Positions 12,479-21,811 of a stretch of 64,000 nucleotides of DNA are shown piece after piece. The notes beneath the pieces are model-generated. The model had not been told where the DNA came from, did no database searches, and saw only the letters and a list, made by a program, of their open reading frames with translations. Every line of letters starts with the position of its first letter. Within the stretch, counting starts at the first letter, position 1. This DNA is from Microbulbifer hydrolyticus (GTDB lineage: Bacteria > Pseudomonadota > Gammaproteobacteria > Pseudomonadales > Cellvibrionaceae). The DNA lies in the NCBI RefSeq assembly GCF_009931115.1, contig NZ_CP047491.1:1377501-1441500 (forward strand), in the 5' to 3' direction. Position numbers and translations under genes: made by a program.

Positions 12479-13939
12479 ATGACGACAACGGTGGCAGAGG
12501 CCGGCAAGTTGCCGGACTATGACTACAACATCGTGCGCCAGTTCACCATCATGTCGGTGGTCTGGGGCATTGTTGGAATGGGCGTCGGCGTTCTGATCGC
12601 CGCACAGTTGGCCTGGCCGGCACTGAATGATCTCTGGCAGCCGTTTACGCATTTCGGGCGTCTGCGTCCACTGCATACCAATGCGGTGATTTTCGCTTTC
12701 GGCGGCAGTGTACTGTTCGCGACCTCCTATTATGTGGTCCAGCGCACCTGTCAGACGCGCCTGTGGGGTGGCTGGCTGATCCCGTTTACCTTCTGGGGCT
12801 GGCAGGTCGTCATCATTGCCGCGGCGATCACCCTGCCGCAGGGCCTTACCTCCAGTAAAGAGTACGCGGAGCTGGAGTGGCCGATTGATATCCTGATCGC
12901 GCTGGTCTGGATAGCCTACGCACTGGTGTTCTTTGGCACCATCGTCAAGCGCCGCACTTCGCACATTTATGTCGCCAACTGGTTCTTCGGCGCCTACATC
13001 ATCACCATTGCGGTGCTGCATATCGTCAACAACCTGGCGATCCCGGTCAGTGCGTTCAAGTCCTACTCGGTGTACGCCGGGACCACGGATGCGATGATCC
13101 AGTGGTGGTATGGCCACAACGCGGTGGGCTTCTTCCTGACTGCGGCCTTCCTCGGCATCATGTACTACTTCGTGCCCAAGCAGGCAGGGCGTCCGGTGTA
13201 TTCCTACCAGCTGTCCATCGTGCACTTCTGGGCACTGATCTCCATCTACGTCTGGGCCGGTGGCCACCACCTGCACTATTCCGCGCTGCCAGACTGGACC
13301 CAGAGCCTCGCGATGATCATGTCCATCATCCTGCTGGCGCCCTCCTGGGGCGGCATGATCAACGGCATCATGACCCTGTCCGGTGCCTGGCACAAACTGC
13401 GTACCGACCCGACCCTGCGCTTTCTGGTTGTGTCCCTGTCGTTCTACGGCATGTCCACCTTCGAAGGGCCGATGATGTCCATCAAGACGGTGAACGCGCT
13501 GTCGCACAACACCGACTGGACTGTGGGCCACGTGCATTCCGGTGCGCTGGGCTGGGTTGCGATGATCTCTATCGGCGCCCTCTACCACCTGGTGCCGGTT
13601 CTGTGGAACCGCAAGGAAATGTTCAGCGTGAAGCTGATCAATGCGCACTTCTGGCTGGCTACCATCGGCACGGTGCTGTACATCGCCTCCATGTGGGTGA
13701 ATGGTATTACCCAGGGTCTCATGTGGCGCGCCTTTAACGCTGACGGCACTCTGACTTACAGCTTTGTGGAAAGTGTGATTGCCAGCCACCCGGGCTACGT
13801 TGTCCGCTGGATCGGTGGCGCTTTCTTCCTGATCGGTATGTTCCTGATGGCGTATAACGTGTTCCGCACTGTCACCGATGAGCCGACAGAGGGCGAAGTG
13901 CGCCACGACGAAAACCTGCCGATTGCGAAGAATGCTTAA
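12479..13939 (+). CDS. ccoN: Cytochrome c oxidase cbb3-type, subunit I
   Basis: Catalytic subunit of the high-affinity cbb3 oxidase, a haem-copper oxidase carrying haem b and the haem b3-CuB centre in the inner membrane. 486 residues with about 12 membrane helices. Signatures include [19 protein letters not shown] (haem b ligand histidine), the CuB region [35 protein letters not shown], and the double haem histidine segment [13 protein letters not shown]. It starts the ccoNOQP operon; ccoO follows after 12 nt. I saw no convincing FNR/Anr box (TTGAT-N4-ATCAA) in the 140 bases upstream, so strong oxygen control is not supported by the sequence. Confidence 0.97.
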   Translation: MTTTVAEAGKLPDYDYNIVRQFTIMSVVWGIVGMGVGVLIAAQLAWPALNDLWQPFTHFGRLRPLHTNAVIFAFGGSVLFATSYYVVQRTCQTRLWGGWLIPFTFWGWQVVIIAAAITLPQGLTSSKEYAELEWPIDILIALVWIAYALVFFGTIVKRRTSHIYVANWFFGAYIITIAVLHIVNNLAIPVSAFKSYSVYAGTTDAMIQWWYGHNAVGFFLTAAFLGIMYYFVPKQAGRPVYSYQLSIVHFWALISIYVWAGGHHLHYSALPDWTQSLAMIMSIILLAPSWGGMINGIMTLSGAWHKLRTDPTLRFLVVSLSFYGMSTFEGPMMSIKTVNALSHNTDWTVGHVHSGALGWVAMISIGALYHLVPVLWNRKEMFSVKLINAHFWLATIGTVLYIASMWVNGITQGLMWRAFNADGTLTYSFVESVIASHPGYVVRWIGGAFFLIGMFLMAYNVFRTVTDEPTEGEVRHDENLPIAKNA

Positions 13940-13951
13940 GGGGAATCGATC

Positions 13952-14569
13952 GTGAAGAATCATGACATCGTAGAAAAGAACATCGGTTTGATGATCGTTC
14001 TGGTCGTTATCGCGATCAGCTTTGGCGCCCTGGTGGAAATCGTTCCCCAGTTTTTTGTCACGAACAATAAAGAGCCCATCGCCGGCCTCAAGCCGCTGGG
14101 CCCCGTCGAGCTGGAGGGGCGTGATATCTATATCCGTGAGGGCTGTCATGTGTGCCATACACAGATGGTGCGCCCACTGCGTGCGGAAGTAGAGCGTTAC
14201 GGTCACTATTCCATGGCGCAGGAGCACGTTTACGAGCACCCGTTCCTGTGGGGCTCCAAGCGTACTGGCCCGGATCTGGCGCGTGTGGGCGGTCGTTACT
14301 CCGACGAGTGGCACCGGTCGCACCTTTACAATCCGCGAAACGTGGTGCCGGAATCCATCATGCCGTCATACCCCTGGCTGTTTGATAATGTGGTGAACGG
14401 TGAGCATACCGCGGCAAAAATGCGCGCAATGCGTGCCGTGGGTGTTCCCTATACCGACGAAGATATCGCTAACGCCAGCAAGCCGTTTATCGGTGGTCGT
14501 GTTACCGAGATTGATGCGCTGGTCGCTTATCTGCAGCAGCTGGGCACTCTTGTTCAGCAGAAACGTTAA
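13952..14569 (+). CDS. ccoO: Cytochrome c oxidase cbb3-type, subunit II
   Basis: Membrane-anchored mono-haem cytochrome c that passes electrons to CcoN. 205 residues. One N-terminal membrane helix (about 11-31) is followed by a periplasmic domain with the haem motif CHVCH (Cys65, Cys68, His69), the family stretch [15 protein letters not shown], and a likely methionine ligand in [10 protein letters not shown]. The gene starts with GTG behind AAGGGGAATCG. It lies between ccoN and ccoQ in the usual order. Confidence 0.97.
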   Translation: MKNHDIVEKNIGLMIVLVVIAISFGALVEIVPQFFVTNNKEPIAGLKPLGPVELEGRDIYIREGCHVCHTQMVRPLRAEVERYGHYSMAQEHVYEHPFLWGSKRTGPDLARVGGRYSDEWHRSHLYNPRNVVPESIMPSYPWLFDNVVNGEHTAAKMRAMRAVGVPYTDEDIANASKPFIGGRVTEIDALVAYLQQLGTLVQQKR

Positions 14570-14583
14570 GGGCAGGGCGCAGC

Positions 14584-14808
14584 TTGGATATCGACATTTT
14601 GCGGCAGATTGGCGTGGTGCTTGGCTCCATAGCCTTTCTGGCAATTTGCTGGTGGGCCTTCTCCCCCAAGCGCAAAAAGCGCTTCGAGGAAGACGCCAAA
14701 TTGCCATTTGCCGACGAGCAAGAAACTTCTGACAAGGCCGCTCGTGAGAGCGAAACCAGTACCGGCGAAAAGGCCGGTGAGAAACAGGAACAGGGGCAGG
14801 ACAAATGA
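14584..14808 (+). CDS. ccoQ: Cytochrome c oxidase cbb3-type, CcoQ/FixQ subunit
   Basis: Small non-catalytic subunit thought to stabilise the oxidase. 74 residues from a TTG start that overlaps nothing upstream; GGGCAGGGCG precedes it. One membrane helix (about 8-26, VVLGSIAFLAICWWAF) is followed by the family motif SPKRKKRFEEDAKLPF and then an acidic, glutamate- and lysine-rich tail of about 30 residues, longer than in many homologues. The stop overlaps the ccoP start by four bases. Confidence 0.9.
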   Translation: MDIDILRQIGVVLGSIAFLAICWWAFSPKRKKRFEEDAKLPFADEQETSDKAARESETSTGEKAGEKQEQGQDK

Positions 14809-15713
14809 GTACATTCTGGAGTGTTTGGGTAATTGTGCTCACCCTCGCCAATCTCGCATTGGTAACTTGGGTTCTTTTCGCCAACCGCAAAGTTGCGGTG
14901 GACGACCAGGAAGATCCGGAAAACCGCACTACCGGCCATATCTACGATGGCATTGAGGAGTACGACAACCCACTGCCCAAGTGGTGGTTCCTGTTGTTCG
15001 TACTGACACTGGTGTTTTCCGCCATTTATCTGGTGATTTACCCGGGCATGGGTAACTTCAAGGGCGTCGGTGGTTGGACGTCTGTTGGTGCATTGAAGGC
15101 CGACCAGGCCAAGGCGCAGGCGGAGTTCAAGGAAACCTTCGGGCAGTACGTGGACATGCCGATCCAGAATATTGCCGAGAGCCGCGAAGCGCTGAAAATG
15201 GGCGCGCGGATTTTCGCCAACAACTGCGCGGTGTGTCACGGTGCCGATGGCGGCGGCAACTACGGTTTCCCGAACCTGACCGACAGCGATTGGTTGTATG
15301 GCGGCACGCCGGAAAAAATCCTGGAAACGCTGCACAACGGCCGTCAGGGGTTGATGCCACCGCAAGGGCCGGTCATCGGAGAAGAAGGTGTTCGCAACAC
15401 CGCGGAGTACGTTCTGAGTCTGAATGGGCTGGAGCACGATGCGGCGATGGCGGCCGAGGGGCAGAAAGTTTTCGGTACCGTTTGTATGGCGTGTCACGGA
15501 ATGGATGCCAAGGGCAACCAGGCGCTGGGTGCGCCTAACCTTACCGACAACATCTGGCTCTACGGTGGAAACCGCGAGGAGATCCAGCACACCATCCGCG
15601 GTGGTCGTAGCAATAATATGCCGTCGCAGAAAGACAAACTGCGCGAAGACAAGATCCGTCTTGTCGCCGCCTATGTCTACAGTCTGTCTCGTCAGGAAGA
15701 CGTGCAGCAATAA
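14805..15713 (+). CDS. ccoP: Cytochrome c oxidase cbb3-type, subunit III (di-haem)
   Basis: Di-haem cytochrome c that accepts electrons from soluble c cytochromes and passes them to CcoO. 302 residues. Two membrane helices (about 4-26 and 60-80) are followed by two cytochrome domains with haem motifs CAVCH (141-145) and CMACH (227-231). Methionine ligands are likely in LMPPQGP and NMPSQ. The conserved YDGIEEYDNPLPKWW segment identifies CcoP. It is the last structural gene of ccoNOQP. Confidence 0.97.
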   Translation: MSTFWSVWVIVLTLANLALVTWVLFANRKVAVDDQEDPENRTTGHIYDGIEEYDNPLPKWWFLLFVLTLVFSAIYLVIYPGMGNFKGVGGWTSVGALKADQAKAQAEFKETFGQYVDMPIQNIAESREALKMGARIFANNCAVCHGADGGGNYGFPNLTDSDWLYGGTPEKILETLHNGRQGLMPPQGPVIGEEGVRNTAEYVLSLNGLEHDAAMAAEGQKVFGTVCMACHGMDAKGNQALGAPNLTDNIWLYGGNREEIQHTIRGGRSNNMPSQKDKLREDKIRLVAAYVYSLSRQEDVQQ

Positions 15714-15753
15714 TCGGGATTAGCGCAAGACTGATTGCGCTGATTCAGGAAAT

Positions 15754-15778
15754 GGGTGGCGGTCTCGTGCCGCCACCC
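15754..15778 (+). other. GC-rich hairpin between ccoP and ccoG
   Basis: Nine-base perfect stem GGGTGGCGG / CCGCCACCC with a seven-base loop and no T-run. It could weaken transcription into, or stabilise mRNA before, the assembly genes. Function is inferred only. Confidence 0.5.
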
Positions 15779-15876
15779 AGATCGCCGGGAAGGGCACCGC
15801 AGGGAAGAATAACAAGCCTCATTGCATGGTCACTGCAGTTACCGTCCCGAGCACGTTTTCGGGTAAGTGAGGTTTT

Positions 15877-17292
15877 GTGAGCGATAGAATTCCAACCCGT
15901 GAAGAGCAGGAAGGTGATGGCGAAGTTCGCTATCGCATGCTCTACGAGTCTGAAGACAAGGTTTATATCCGCCATATTCGGGGTGTCTATACCCGGATCC
16001 GGAAGTACACCGGCCTGCCGTTGTTGCTGGCATTTTTCTTTATCCCCTGGCTGAATATCGATGGCCACCAGGCGGTGCACTTCGACCTGCCCGCGCGCCA
16101 GTTTCATATCTTCTGGACAACCTTCGGTCCCCAGGATGGCTTTCTGCTTGCCTGGCTCCTGATCATAGCCGCGTTTGCGCTGTTTGCGATCACCACCTGG
16201 CTTGGGCGTGTCTGGTGTGGTTTCACCTGCCCGCAAACCGTCTGGACCCTGATGTTTATCTGGGCCGAGCGGGTATGCGAGGGCGACCGCAGCAAGCGTA
16301 TGAAGCTCGACGCCGCGCCCTGGAGCGTTGAGAAAGTCGTGCGCAAAGGTGGTACCCACGCCATCTGGCTGATTATTTCCCTCGCAACCGCACTGGCGTT
16401 TGTTGGCTATTTTTACGGCATCCGCGACCTGGTGCTGGATCTTGCCACCTTTAGCGCGCACCCTCAGGGGGCTTTCTGGGTGGCATTTTTCACCTTTGCG
16501 ACCTACATGAACGCTGGCTTCCTGCGCGAGCAGGTATGCAAGTACATGTGTCCATACGCGCGCTTCCAGTCGGTGATGTACGACAAGGACACCCTTGCGG
16601 TGTACTACGATGCGCGGCGGGGCGAGGCGCGTGGTCCACGCAAGAAAAATGTCGATTACAAGTCCCAGGGCATGGGTGACTGCATTGACTGTTACTGGTG
16701 TGTCCAGGTCTGCCCAGTGGATATCGATATCCGCGATGGCATGCAGTACGAGTGCATCAACTGCGGGCTGTGTGTGGACGCCTGCAACAGTGTGATGGAC
16801 AAGATGGAGTACCCCCGCGGGCTGATTCGTTTTACGTCCGAGGACGAGCTGGAAACCGGTAAAACCCAGTTCGCGCGGCCGCGGTTGTTCGGTTACGCGG
16901 CGGTGCTGCTGCTGATGTTTGGCCTGTTTACGCAGCAGGTACTTACCCGTTCCCCGGTTCAGGTCGAAGTGCAGCGGGATCGCGGTGCGCGAATGTACCG
17001 GCTTTCCCAGGGCTTGGTGCAGAATGTGTATACGGTCAAAATCAACAACATGGACCAGAAGCCGCACCAGTTCAGCATCGCTATCGAGGGTAATCCGGAT
17101 TACGACTATTCGCTGCGCATGCAGAGGGGCATCCAGTTGAGCCCCGGCGAGATATACTCCGTCCCCATTCGGGTGAGTGTGCCCAAAGCGCAGCTCAAGG
17201 ATTACAAGCACGATATCGAGATTGTGATCCGGGCAAAGGACGCACCAGAACTTGAAGACCGTCACAAGACGGTGTTTATTGGCCCCAAATAG
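15877..17292 (+). CDS. ccoG: Cytochrome c oxidase accessory protein CcoG (polyferredoxin)
   Basis: Membrane iron-sulfur protein of cbb3 oxidase assembly, implicated in reducing copper for the CuB site. 471 residues. It has several membrane helices, a conserved CGFTCPQTVW segment, and a ferredoxin-like region with two cysteine clusters (CIDCYWCVQVCP and CINCGLCVDAC) for [4Fe-4S] centres. The C-terminal part is an Ig-like periplasmic domain. The start is taken as GTG at 15877; in-frame ATG codons are further in. ccoH begins directly after the stop. Confidence 0.95.
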   Translation: MSDRIPTREEQEGDGEVRYRMLYESEDKVYIRHIRGVYTRIRKYTGLPLLLAFFFIPWLNIDGHQAVHFDLPARQFHIFWTTFGPQDGFLLAWLLIIAAFALFAITTWLGRVWCGFTCPQTVWTLMFIWAERVCEGDRSKRMKLDAAPWSVEKVVRKGGTHAIWLIISLATALAFVGYFYGIRDLVLDLATFSAHPQGAFWVAFFTFATYMNAGFLREQVCKYMCPYARFQSVMYDKDTLAVYYDARRGEARGPRKKNVDYKSQGMGDCIDCYWCVQVCPVDIDIRDGMQYECINCGLCVDACNSVMDKMEYPRGLIRFTSEDELETGKTQFARPRLFGYAAVLLLMFGLFTQQVLTRSPVQVEVQRDRGARMYRLSQGLVQNVYTVKINNMDQKPHQFSIAIEGNPDYDYSLRMQRGIQLSPGEIYSVPIRVSVPKAQLKDYKHDIEIVIRAKDAPELEDRHKTVFIGPK

Positions 17293-17844
17293 ATGGTTGA
17301 ACAGTCAGTGACACGCAGAGTTGAAAAGAAGGCGCCGGGCCCCTGGTATCGTGAACCCTGGTTCTGGATGGTGATGTCGCCACTGATACTGGTGGTGGTT
17401 GTCTCAATGACGATGGTTTCCATTGCCGTGCGTCACGGCGACGATGTGGTGAGTGATACCTACTACAAAGACAGCCGTATGTATCACTACAGCGCCGAGC
17501 AGGATCAGCGTGCCAGGGCGTTGAACCTGGCGGGAATGCTGCTGTTTTCTCCCCAGGACAAAACCATCTCGCTCGACCTGCGTGGCGACATAGAATTTCC
17601 CGAGAAGCTGCTGCTGACGCTGAGTCACCCGGTAGAGGCGGATATGGATGAGCACGTCGTGCTGGAGCAGATTTCCATTGGCCGGTATCGCGGTAACGTG
17701 GACGCGCCGTTGCAGCACCGCTGGTACCTCGAGGTGATGCCGGAACTCGATCCGGAAGAGTTTCGCAATGCGCCATGGCGTCTCAAAGGCGAGATCGATT
17801 TCAACCTAGGCAACGGAGTGCCCCTGAAGCCTATCGAGCCGTGA
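17293..17844 (+). CDS. ccoH: FixH/CcoH family assembly protein
   Basis: Single-span membrane protein needed for stable assembly of cbb3 oxidase. 183 residues. Before the helix lies PWYREPWFWMVMSPLI, typical of FixH, and after it come VRHGDDVVSDTYYKDS and a periplasmic beta-rich domain with a Y-x-G-x-V pattern. The ATG starts on the base following the ccoG stop, so translation is probably coupled. ccoI follows after 4 nt. Confidence 0.92.
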   Translation: MVEQSVTRRVEKKAPGPWYREPWFWMVMSPLILVVVVSMTMVSIAVRHGDDVVSDTYYKDSRMYHYSAEQDQRARALNLAGMLLFSPQDKTISLDLRGDIEFPEKLLLTLSHPVEADMDEHVVLEQISIGRYRGNVDAPLQHRWYLEVMPELDPEEFRNAPWRLKGEIDFNLGNGVPLKPIEP

Positions 17845-17848
17845 GGCC

Positions 17849-20374
17849 ATGACAGACCCGCTCACCTCCGCACCACCAACCCGCGCTCCCGCCTGTTCAG
17901 TCAGCAGTGCCGCAGACTGCTTTCACTGCGGCCTGCCTGTCGCCGAGGGCAGCCAGTACTCGGTACTGATCGACGGCGTCCGGCAGCCCATGTGCTGCCC
18001 CGGGTGCGAAGCGGTGGCCGGCGCCATCGTCGCCGGAGGGCTGGACAATTTTTATCGCTTCCGTGAACAGAGCAGTGAACGCCCGGATTCGGGCGTGCAA
18101 AACAATCGCTGGAGCGCTTACGACCTGCCCGAAGTACAGGGTGAATTCGTGCGTGATTTCGAGGACGCGAAGGCGGGCGCGGAGTCGGGGGTACGGTTGC
18201 GGGTCGCGAGCCTTCTGGTCAGCGGCATAACCTGTGCCGCCTGTGTCTGGCTGATTGAAAAGCATCTGGCGCGTCTCGCCGGCGTGGAGCGGGTCTCTGT
18301 CAACGCCAGTACCCACCGGGCGCAGGTGGTTTTCGACCCGGAGCAGGTTCCCCTCAGTCTTCTGTTTTCCTCTCTGGCGTCCATTGGCTATCGCCCGGCG
18401 CCGGCTACTGCTGCCAACAGTGAGCGGCTAATCCAGCAGGAACGCCGCGCGGCGATGCGCCGCCTGGGTGTGGCCGGGCTCGGCACCATGCAGGTGATGA
18501 TGTTTGCCATCGCCCTGTATTTCGGCGGCAGTAAAGGGATCGACAGCCAGTTCGAACAGTTTTTCCGTTGGGTATCACTGGTGGTGGCGACACCGGTGGT
18601 GTGTTACGCGGCGCAACCGTTCTTTGCCGCGGCCTGGCGCGCCCTGCGCAGTGGGCAACTGGTGATGGATGTCCCCGTTTCGCTCGCCATTGGCCTCGCC
18701 TATGGTGCCAGTGTTTACGCCACGGTATTTGAGACCGGAGAGGTCTACTTCGAATCGGTTTCCATGTTCACCTTTTTCCTGTTGCTTGGGCGTTCTGTGG
18801 AAATGCGTGCGCGCCACCGGGCCGGGTTGGCCAGTGGTGGACTGGCGCAGCTATTGCCGCTGGCGGCAACGCGCCTTAAGCAGGGAACGGACGCGCTCGA
18901 GTCCGTGCCGGTAACGGCATTGGCGGTGGGCGACCGAATACTGCTGCGTCCTGGGGATACCATTCCTGCAGACGGCGCCGTGATTGATGGCGCCAGTGGT
19001 GTGGATGAATCGATTCTTACTGGCGAATCCGCGCTGCAACAAAAGGAGCAGGGGAGCCCGGTGTTTGCCGGCAGCGTCAACGGTGACTCCTCACTTACCG
19101 TGCGCGTGATTGCGGCGGGCAGTAGCACCCGCTTGTCGGCGATCGAAAAGCTGGTAGAGCAGGCGCAGCTGGACAAACCGACCCAGGTGGCGCTGGCGGA
19201 CCGGTTGGCAGGGCGGTTTATTGCCGCAGTGCTGTGTATCGCGGCGGCCGCTTTCGTATTCTGGTGGCAGCAGGCGCCGGAAAGGGCGTTCTGGGTGGCG
19301 CTGTCTGTGCTGGTGGTGACCTGTCCCTGTGCGTTGTCGCTGGCGACGCCCGCTGCACTGGCAGCGGCGACGCTGCGACTGCAACAGTTGGGCCTGTTGG
19401 TGGCGCGCGGGCACGTACTGGAAACCCTGCCGCGGCTGACGCGGGTGATCTTCGACAAGACCGGTACCCTGACAGAGGGCGAGCCCCGTCTGCGCGCCAT
19501 TCACCGGCTGCGTGAGGACGTGGGCGAGGGCGAGGTGCGGGATATCGCTGCGGCCCTTGAAAGCCACAACAATCACCCGCTGGCCCGGGCATTCCGCGCC
19601 TGGTTCGGCAATCGCTCGGTACGGGATTTACGCTCGGTCACCGGGCGCGGCGTGGCCGGCACCTGCGGGGAAACCGCTTACCGTCTGGGACGGCCGGATT
19701 TTGTCTGCGAGCTGTCCACCGGTTCCGGGCAGTCAGCGCCGGCCTCCCTCCAGCCACCGCAGGTCTCTGGAGAAGAGGGACAGTGGTTATTGCTGGGGGA
19801 CAGCGATGGCCCTGTCGCCTGGTTGTGCCTGGGTGACGAGATGCGGCAAAGCGCCGTGGAAGCCGTTGCTGGCCTGCGGCGACAGGGGTTGGAGGCAGAG
19901 CTTCTGAGCGGCGACCAGTCGGCGGAGGTTCCGCGTCTGGCGGCGGCCAGTGGCATCACCGAGTTTCACGGGGGGGCATCACCGGAGCAGAAGCTGTCCC
20001 GCCTGCGCACCCTGCAGTCCGGGGGGCAGCGGCTGCTGATGGTGGGCGACGGAATCAATGATGTTCCGGTGTTGTCGGGCGCGGATGTGTCGGTGGCCAT
20101 GATGTCGGCGGCCGACCTGGCACAGTCCCGTGCAGACGCGATCTTGTTGCAGGGCGACCTGCGCGCCCTCCCCAGGGCCTTTGAATTGGCGCAAAAGTGC
20201 CGCACAATTATTCGCCAGAATCTGGCCTGGGCTGTTCTCTACAATGCGCTGGCGCTACCGCTGGCGTTTCTCGGCCTGGTGCCGCCCTGGGCGGCGGCCA
20301 TTGGCATGTCGCTGAGTTCGCTACTGGTGGTGGTTAACGCCCTGCGCCTGTCTCGCTGGCAGCCGTCGATATAA
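17849..20374 (+). CDS. ccoI: Copper-exporting P1B-type ATPase CcoI
   Basis: Pumps copper across the inner membrane for insertion into the cbb3 oxidase. 841 residues. An N-terminal cysteine-rich region (CFHCGLP, MCCPGCEAV) precedes a heavy-metal-associated domain with GITCAACVWLIE at about 126-137. Membrane helices follow, with the metal-binding CPC at about 491-493 (TCPCALSLATP), the phosphorylation motif DKTGTLTEG at about 535 and the hinge GDGINDVPVL at about 732. The position between ccoH and ccoS and the extra N-terminal cysteines favour the oxidase-assembly type over a general copper-tolerance pump. Confidence 0.96.
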   Translation: MTDPLTSAPPTRAPACSVSSAADCFHCGLPVAEGSQYSVLIDGVRQPMCCPGCEAVAGAIVAGGLDNFYRFREQSSERPDSGVQNNRWSAYDLPEVQGEFVRDFEDAKAGAESGVRLRVASLLVSGITCAACVWLIEKHLARLAGVERVSVNASTHRAQVVFDPEQVPLSLLFSSLASIGYRPAPATAANSERLIQQERRAAMRRLGVAGLGTMQVMMFAIALYFGGSKGIDSQFEQFFRWVSLVVATPVVCYAAQPFFAAAWRALRSGQLVMDVPVSLAIGLAYGASVYATVFETGEVYFESVSMFTFFLLLGRSVEMRARHRAGLASGGLAQLLPLAATRLKQGTDALESVPVTALAVGDRILLRPGDTIPADGAVIDGASGVDESILTGESALQQKEQGSPVFAGSVNGDSSLTVRVIAAGSSTRLSAIEKLVEQAQLDKPTQVALADRLAGRFIAAVLCIAAAAFVFWWQQAPERAFWVALSVLVVTCPCALSLATPAALAAATLRLQQLGLLVARGHVLETLPRLTRVIFDKTGTLTEGEPRLRAIHRLREDVGEGEVRDIAAALESHNNHPLARAFRAWFGNRSVRDLRSVTGRGVAGTCGETAYRLGRPDFVCELSTGSGQSAPASLQPPQVSGEEGQWLLLGDSDGPVAWLCLGDEMRQSAVEAVAGLRRQGLEAELLSGDQSAEVPRLAAASGITEFHGGASPEQKLSRLRTLQSGGQRLLMVGDGINDVPVLSGADVSVAMMSAADLAQSRADAILLQGDLRALPRAFELAQKCRTIIRQNLAWAVLYNALALPLAFLGLVPPWAAAIGMSLSSLLVVVNALRLSRWQPSI

Positions 20375-20420
20375 ACCGCCAGCGACTGAATATTCCGAAA
20401 TAGGTTTTCTGAGGTAATAA

Positions 20421-20633
20421 GTGGACAGTATTTTTCTACTGGTTCCCATCGTCATTTTCTTTGTCGCCTGCGCGGTGAAGCTGTTCTTCTGGGCGGTGAA
20501 TAGCGGCCAGTACGATGACCTCGAGACCGAGGGACGCCGAATCCTGTTCGATGAGGATGAGCCGCGGCGCCCCAAAGAAGGTGAGCAATCGCGGTGTTCT
20601 TCCGGTGAGGATGACGCCGGGGAGTCCCGCTAA
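20421..20633 (+). CDS. ccoS: cbb3-type oxidase assembly protein CcoS
   Basis: Small single-span protein needed for cofactor insertion into cbb3 oxidase. 70 residues from a GTG start with GAGG six bases upstream. One helix (about 4-24) is followed by the family motif FFWAVNSGQYDDLETEGRRI and an acidic tail. Its stop overlaps the next start (TAATG), so the downstream gene is translationally coupled. Confidence 0.93.
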   Translation: MDSIFLLVPIVIFFVACAVKLFFWAVNSGQYDDLETEGRRILFDEDEPRRPKEGEQSRCSSGEDDAGESR

Positions 20634-21664
20634 TGGCTGACTGGGGCACTTTGGGTGCGGCACTCGCCATCGGTTTTTTTGGCAGTAGCCATTGTATCGG
20701 CATGTGCGGCGGGATCTCTGGAGCCCTGGGGCTTGCGGTACCCGGCCAGAAGCCTGCGTGGCCGCGCCTGATCGGCTATTCCACTGGCCGCGTGGCCAGT
20801 TATGCCGTGATGGGATTGCTGGTGGGTTTTCTGGGGGCTTACCTGGCCACGGATATTGCCGCGGGCCTGGCGCCGCTGCGCGTGATTGCGGGCTTGATGC
20901 TGATCGCCATGGCCCTCTACCTGGCCGATTGGTGGCGTGGCCTGGTGTGGCTCGAGCGCGGTGGTGCTGTGTTGTGGAGAGGGCTGCAGCCCTTGTCGCG
21001 CAAACTGCTGCCGGTAAATTCGACCCCGCAGGCCATCGCCCTGGGCGCGCTGTGGGGGTGGCTGCCGTGTGGCCTGGTATACAGCGCGCTGGCATTCGCC
21101 CTCGCGCAGGGCAGTGGCCCGCAGGCAGCCCTCGCCATGCTCGCTTTTGGTCTCGGAACCGTACCCGCGGTACTGGCTACCGGAGCGGCTGCCGCTCGCC
21201 TGCGCACCCTGGTGCAGAAGCCCGGGGTTCGCCTTGGTATGGCGCTGCTGGTATGTGTTTTTGGCGTCTGGACCCTGTGGGGCGCGGCCGGGCACGGGGC
21301 GCACGGCTCGCATGCGAACCACAAGTCCGGGGGCGGAACTGGCGCGCATGAAGCACACCCTGCCGACCACTCTAGTCACATGCACGACGCCCGTCCCACC
21401 GATCACCCGGTGCCGAACTCTGCGATTGAGCCGTCACACAGTGAAGGCGGAGATTCCACCGCAGCTGAGGGTGGCTCCGGTGATGTGCAGGGTCATGACT
21501 CTCGCCATATGCAGCACTCCCAGCACGGAGACCGGCCGCCCGGCGAACAACAAAACAGCCATCACCAACACGCCCATCACCAGCATGGTTCCGAGTCTGG
21601 GGCAGAGCATGGTCACGAAGGTTCACCGGCAGTTGAGGAAACGGGCGCCGGGACTGAGGACTGA
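20633..21664 (+). CDS. TauE/SafE-type (DsbD_2) membrane protein with His-rich tail
   Basis: 343 residues. The first about 220 form a six-helix membrane protein of the kind found after ccoS in many cbb3 loci, with GFFGSSHCIGMCGGISGAL at the start and WGWLPCGLVYSAL midway. The Cys and His residues in these helices are typical of the group linked to copper supply and oxidase biogenesis. The last about 115 residues are unusual: a soluble tail rich in His, Gly and Ser with runs such as HHQHAHHQHGSE, which looks able to bind copper, nickel or zinc. The hemN and fnr-type genes often found next to this one are absent here. Confidence 0.85.
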   Translation: MADWGTLGAALAIGFFGSSHCIGMCGGISGALGLAVPGQKPAWPRLIGYSTGRVASYAVMGLLVGFLGAYLATDIAAGLAPLRVIAGLMLIAMALYLADWWRGLVWLERGGAVLWRGLQPLSRKLLPVNSTPQAIALGALWGWLPCGLVYSALAFALAQGSGPQAALAMLAFGLGTVPAVLATGAAAARLRTLVQKPGVRLGMALLVCVFGVWTLWGAAGHGAHGSHANHKSGGGTGAHEAHPADHSSHMHDARPTDHPVPNSAIEPSHSEGGDSTAAEGGSGDVQGHDSRHMQHSQHGDRPPGEQQNSHHQHAHHQHGSESGAEHGHEGSPAVEETGAGTED

Positions 21665-21811
21665 TTCCCGTCGCCGGGTATTGTGCCTCGACGCATCGTG
21701 GCAGCCACGCATGGATAGGGGTAAACTGGCGCAATTCTGACCTCTGGTCTGACCACCTTGGTTGTGATTGAGTGGCGGCCGGCAAGTCGTGTTGTACCAG
21801 TTGGACTCAGT

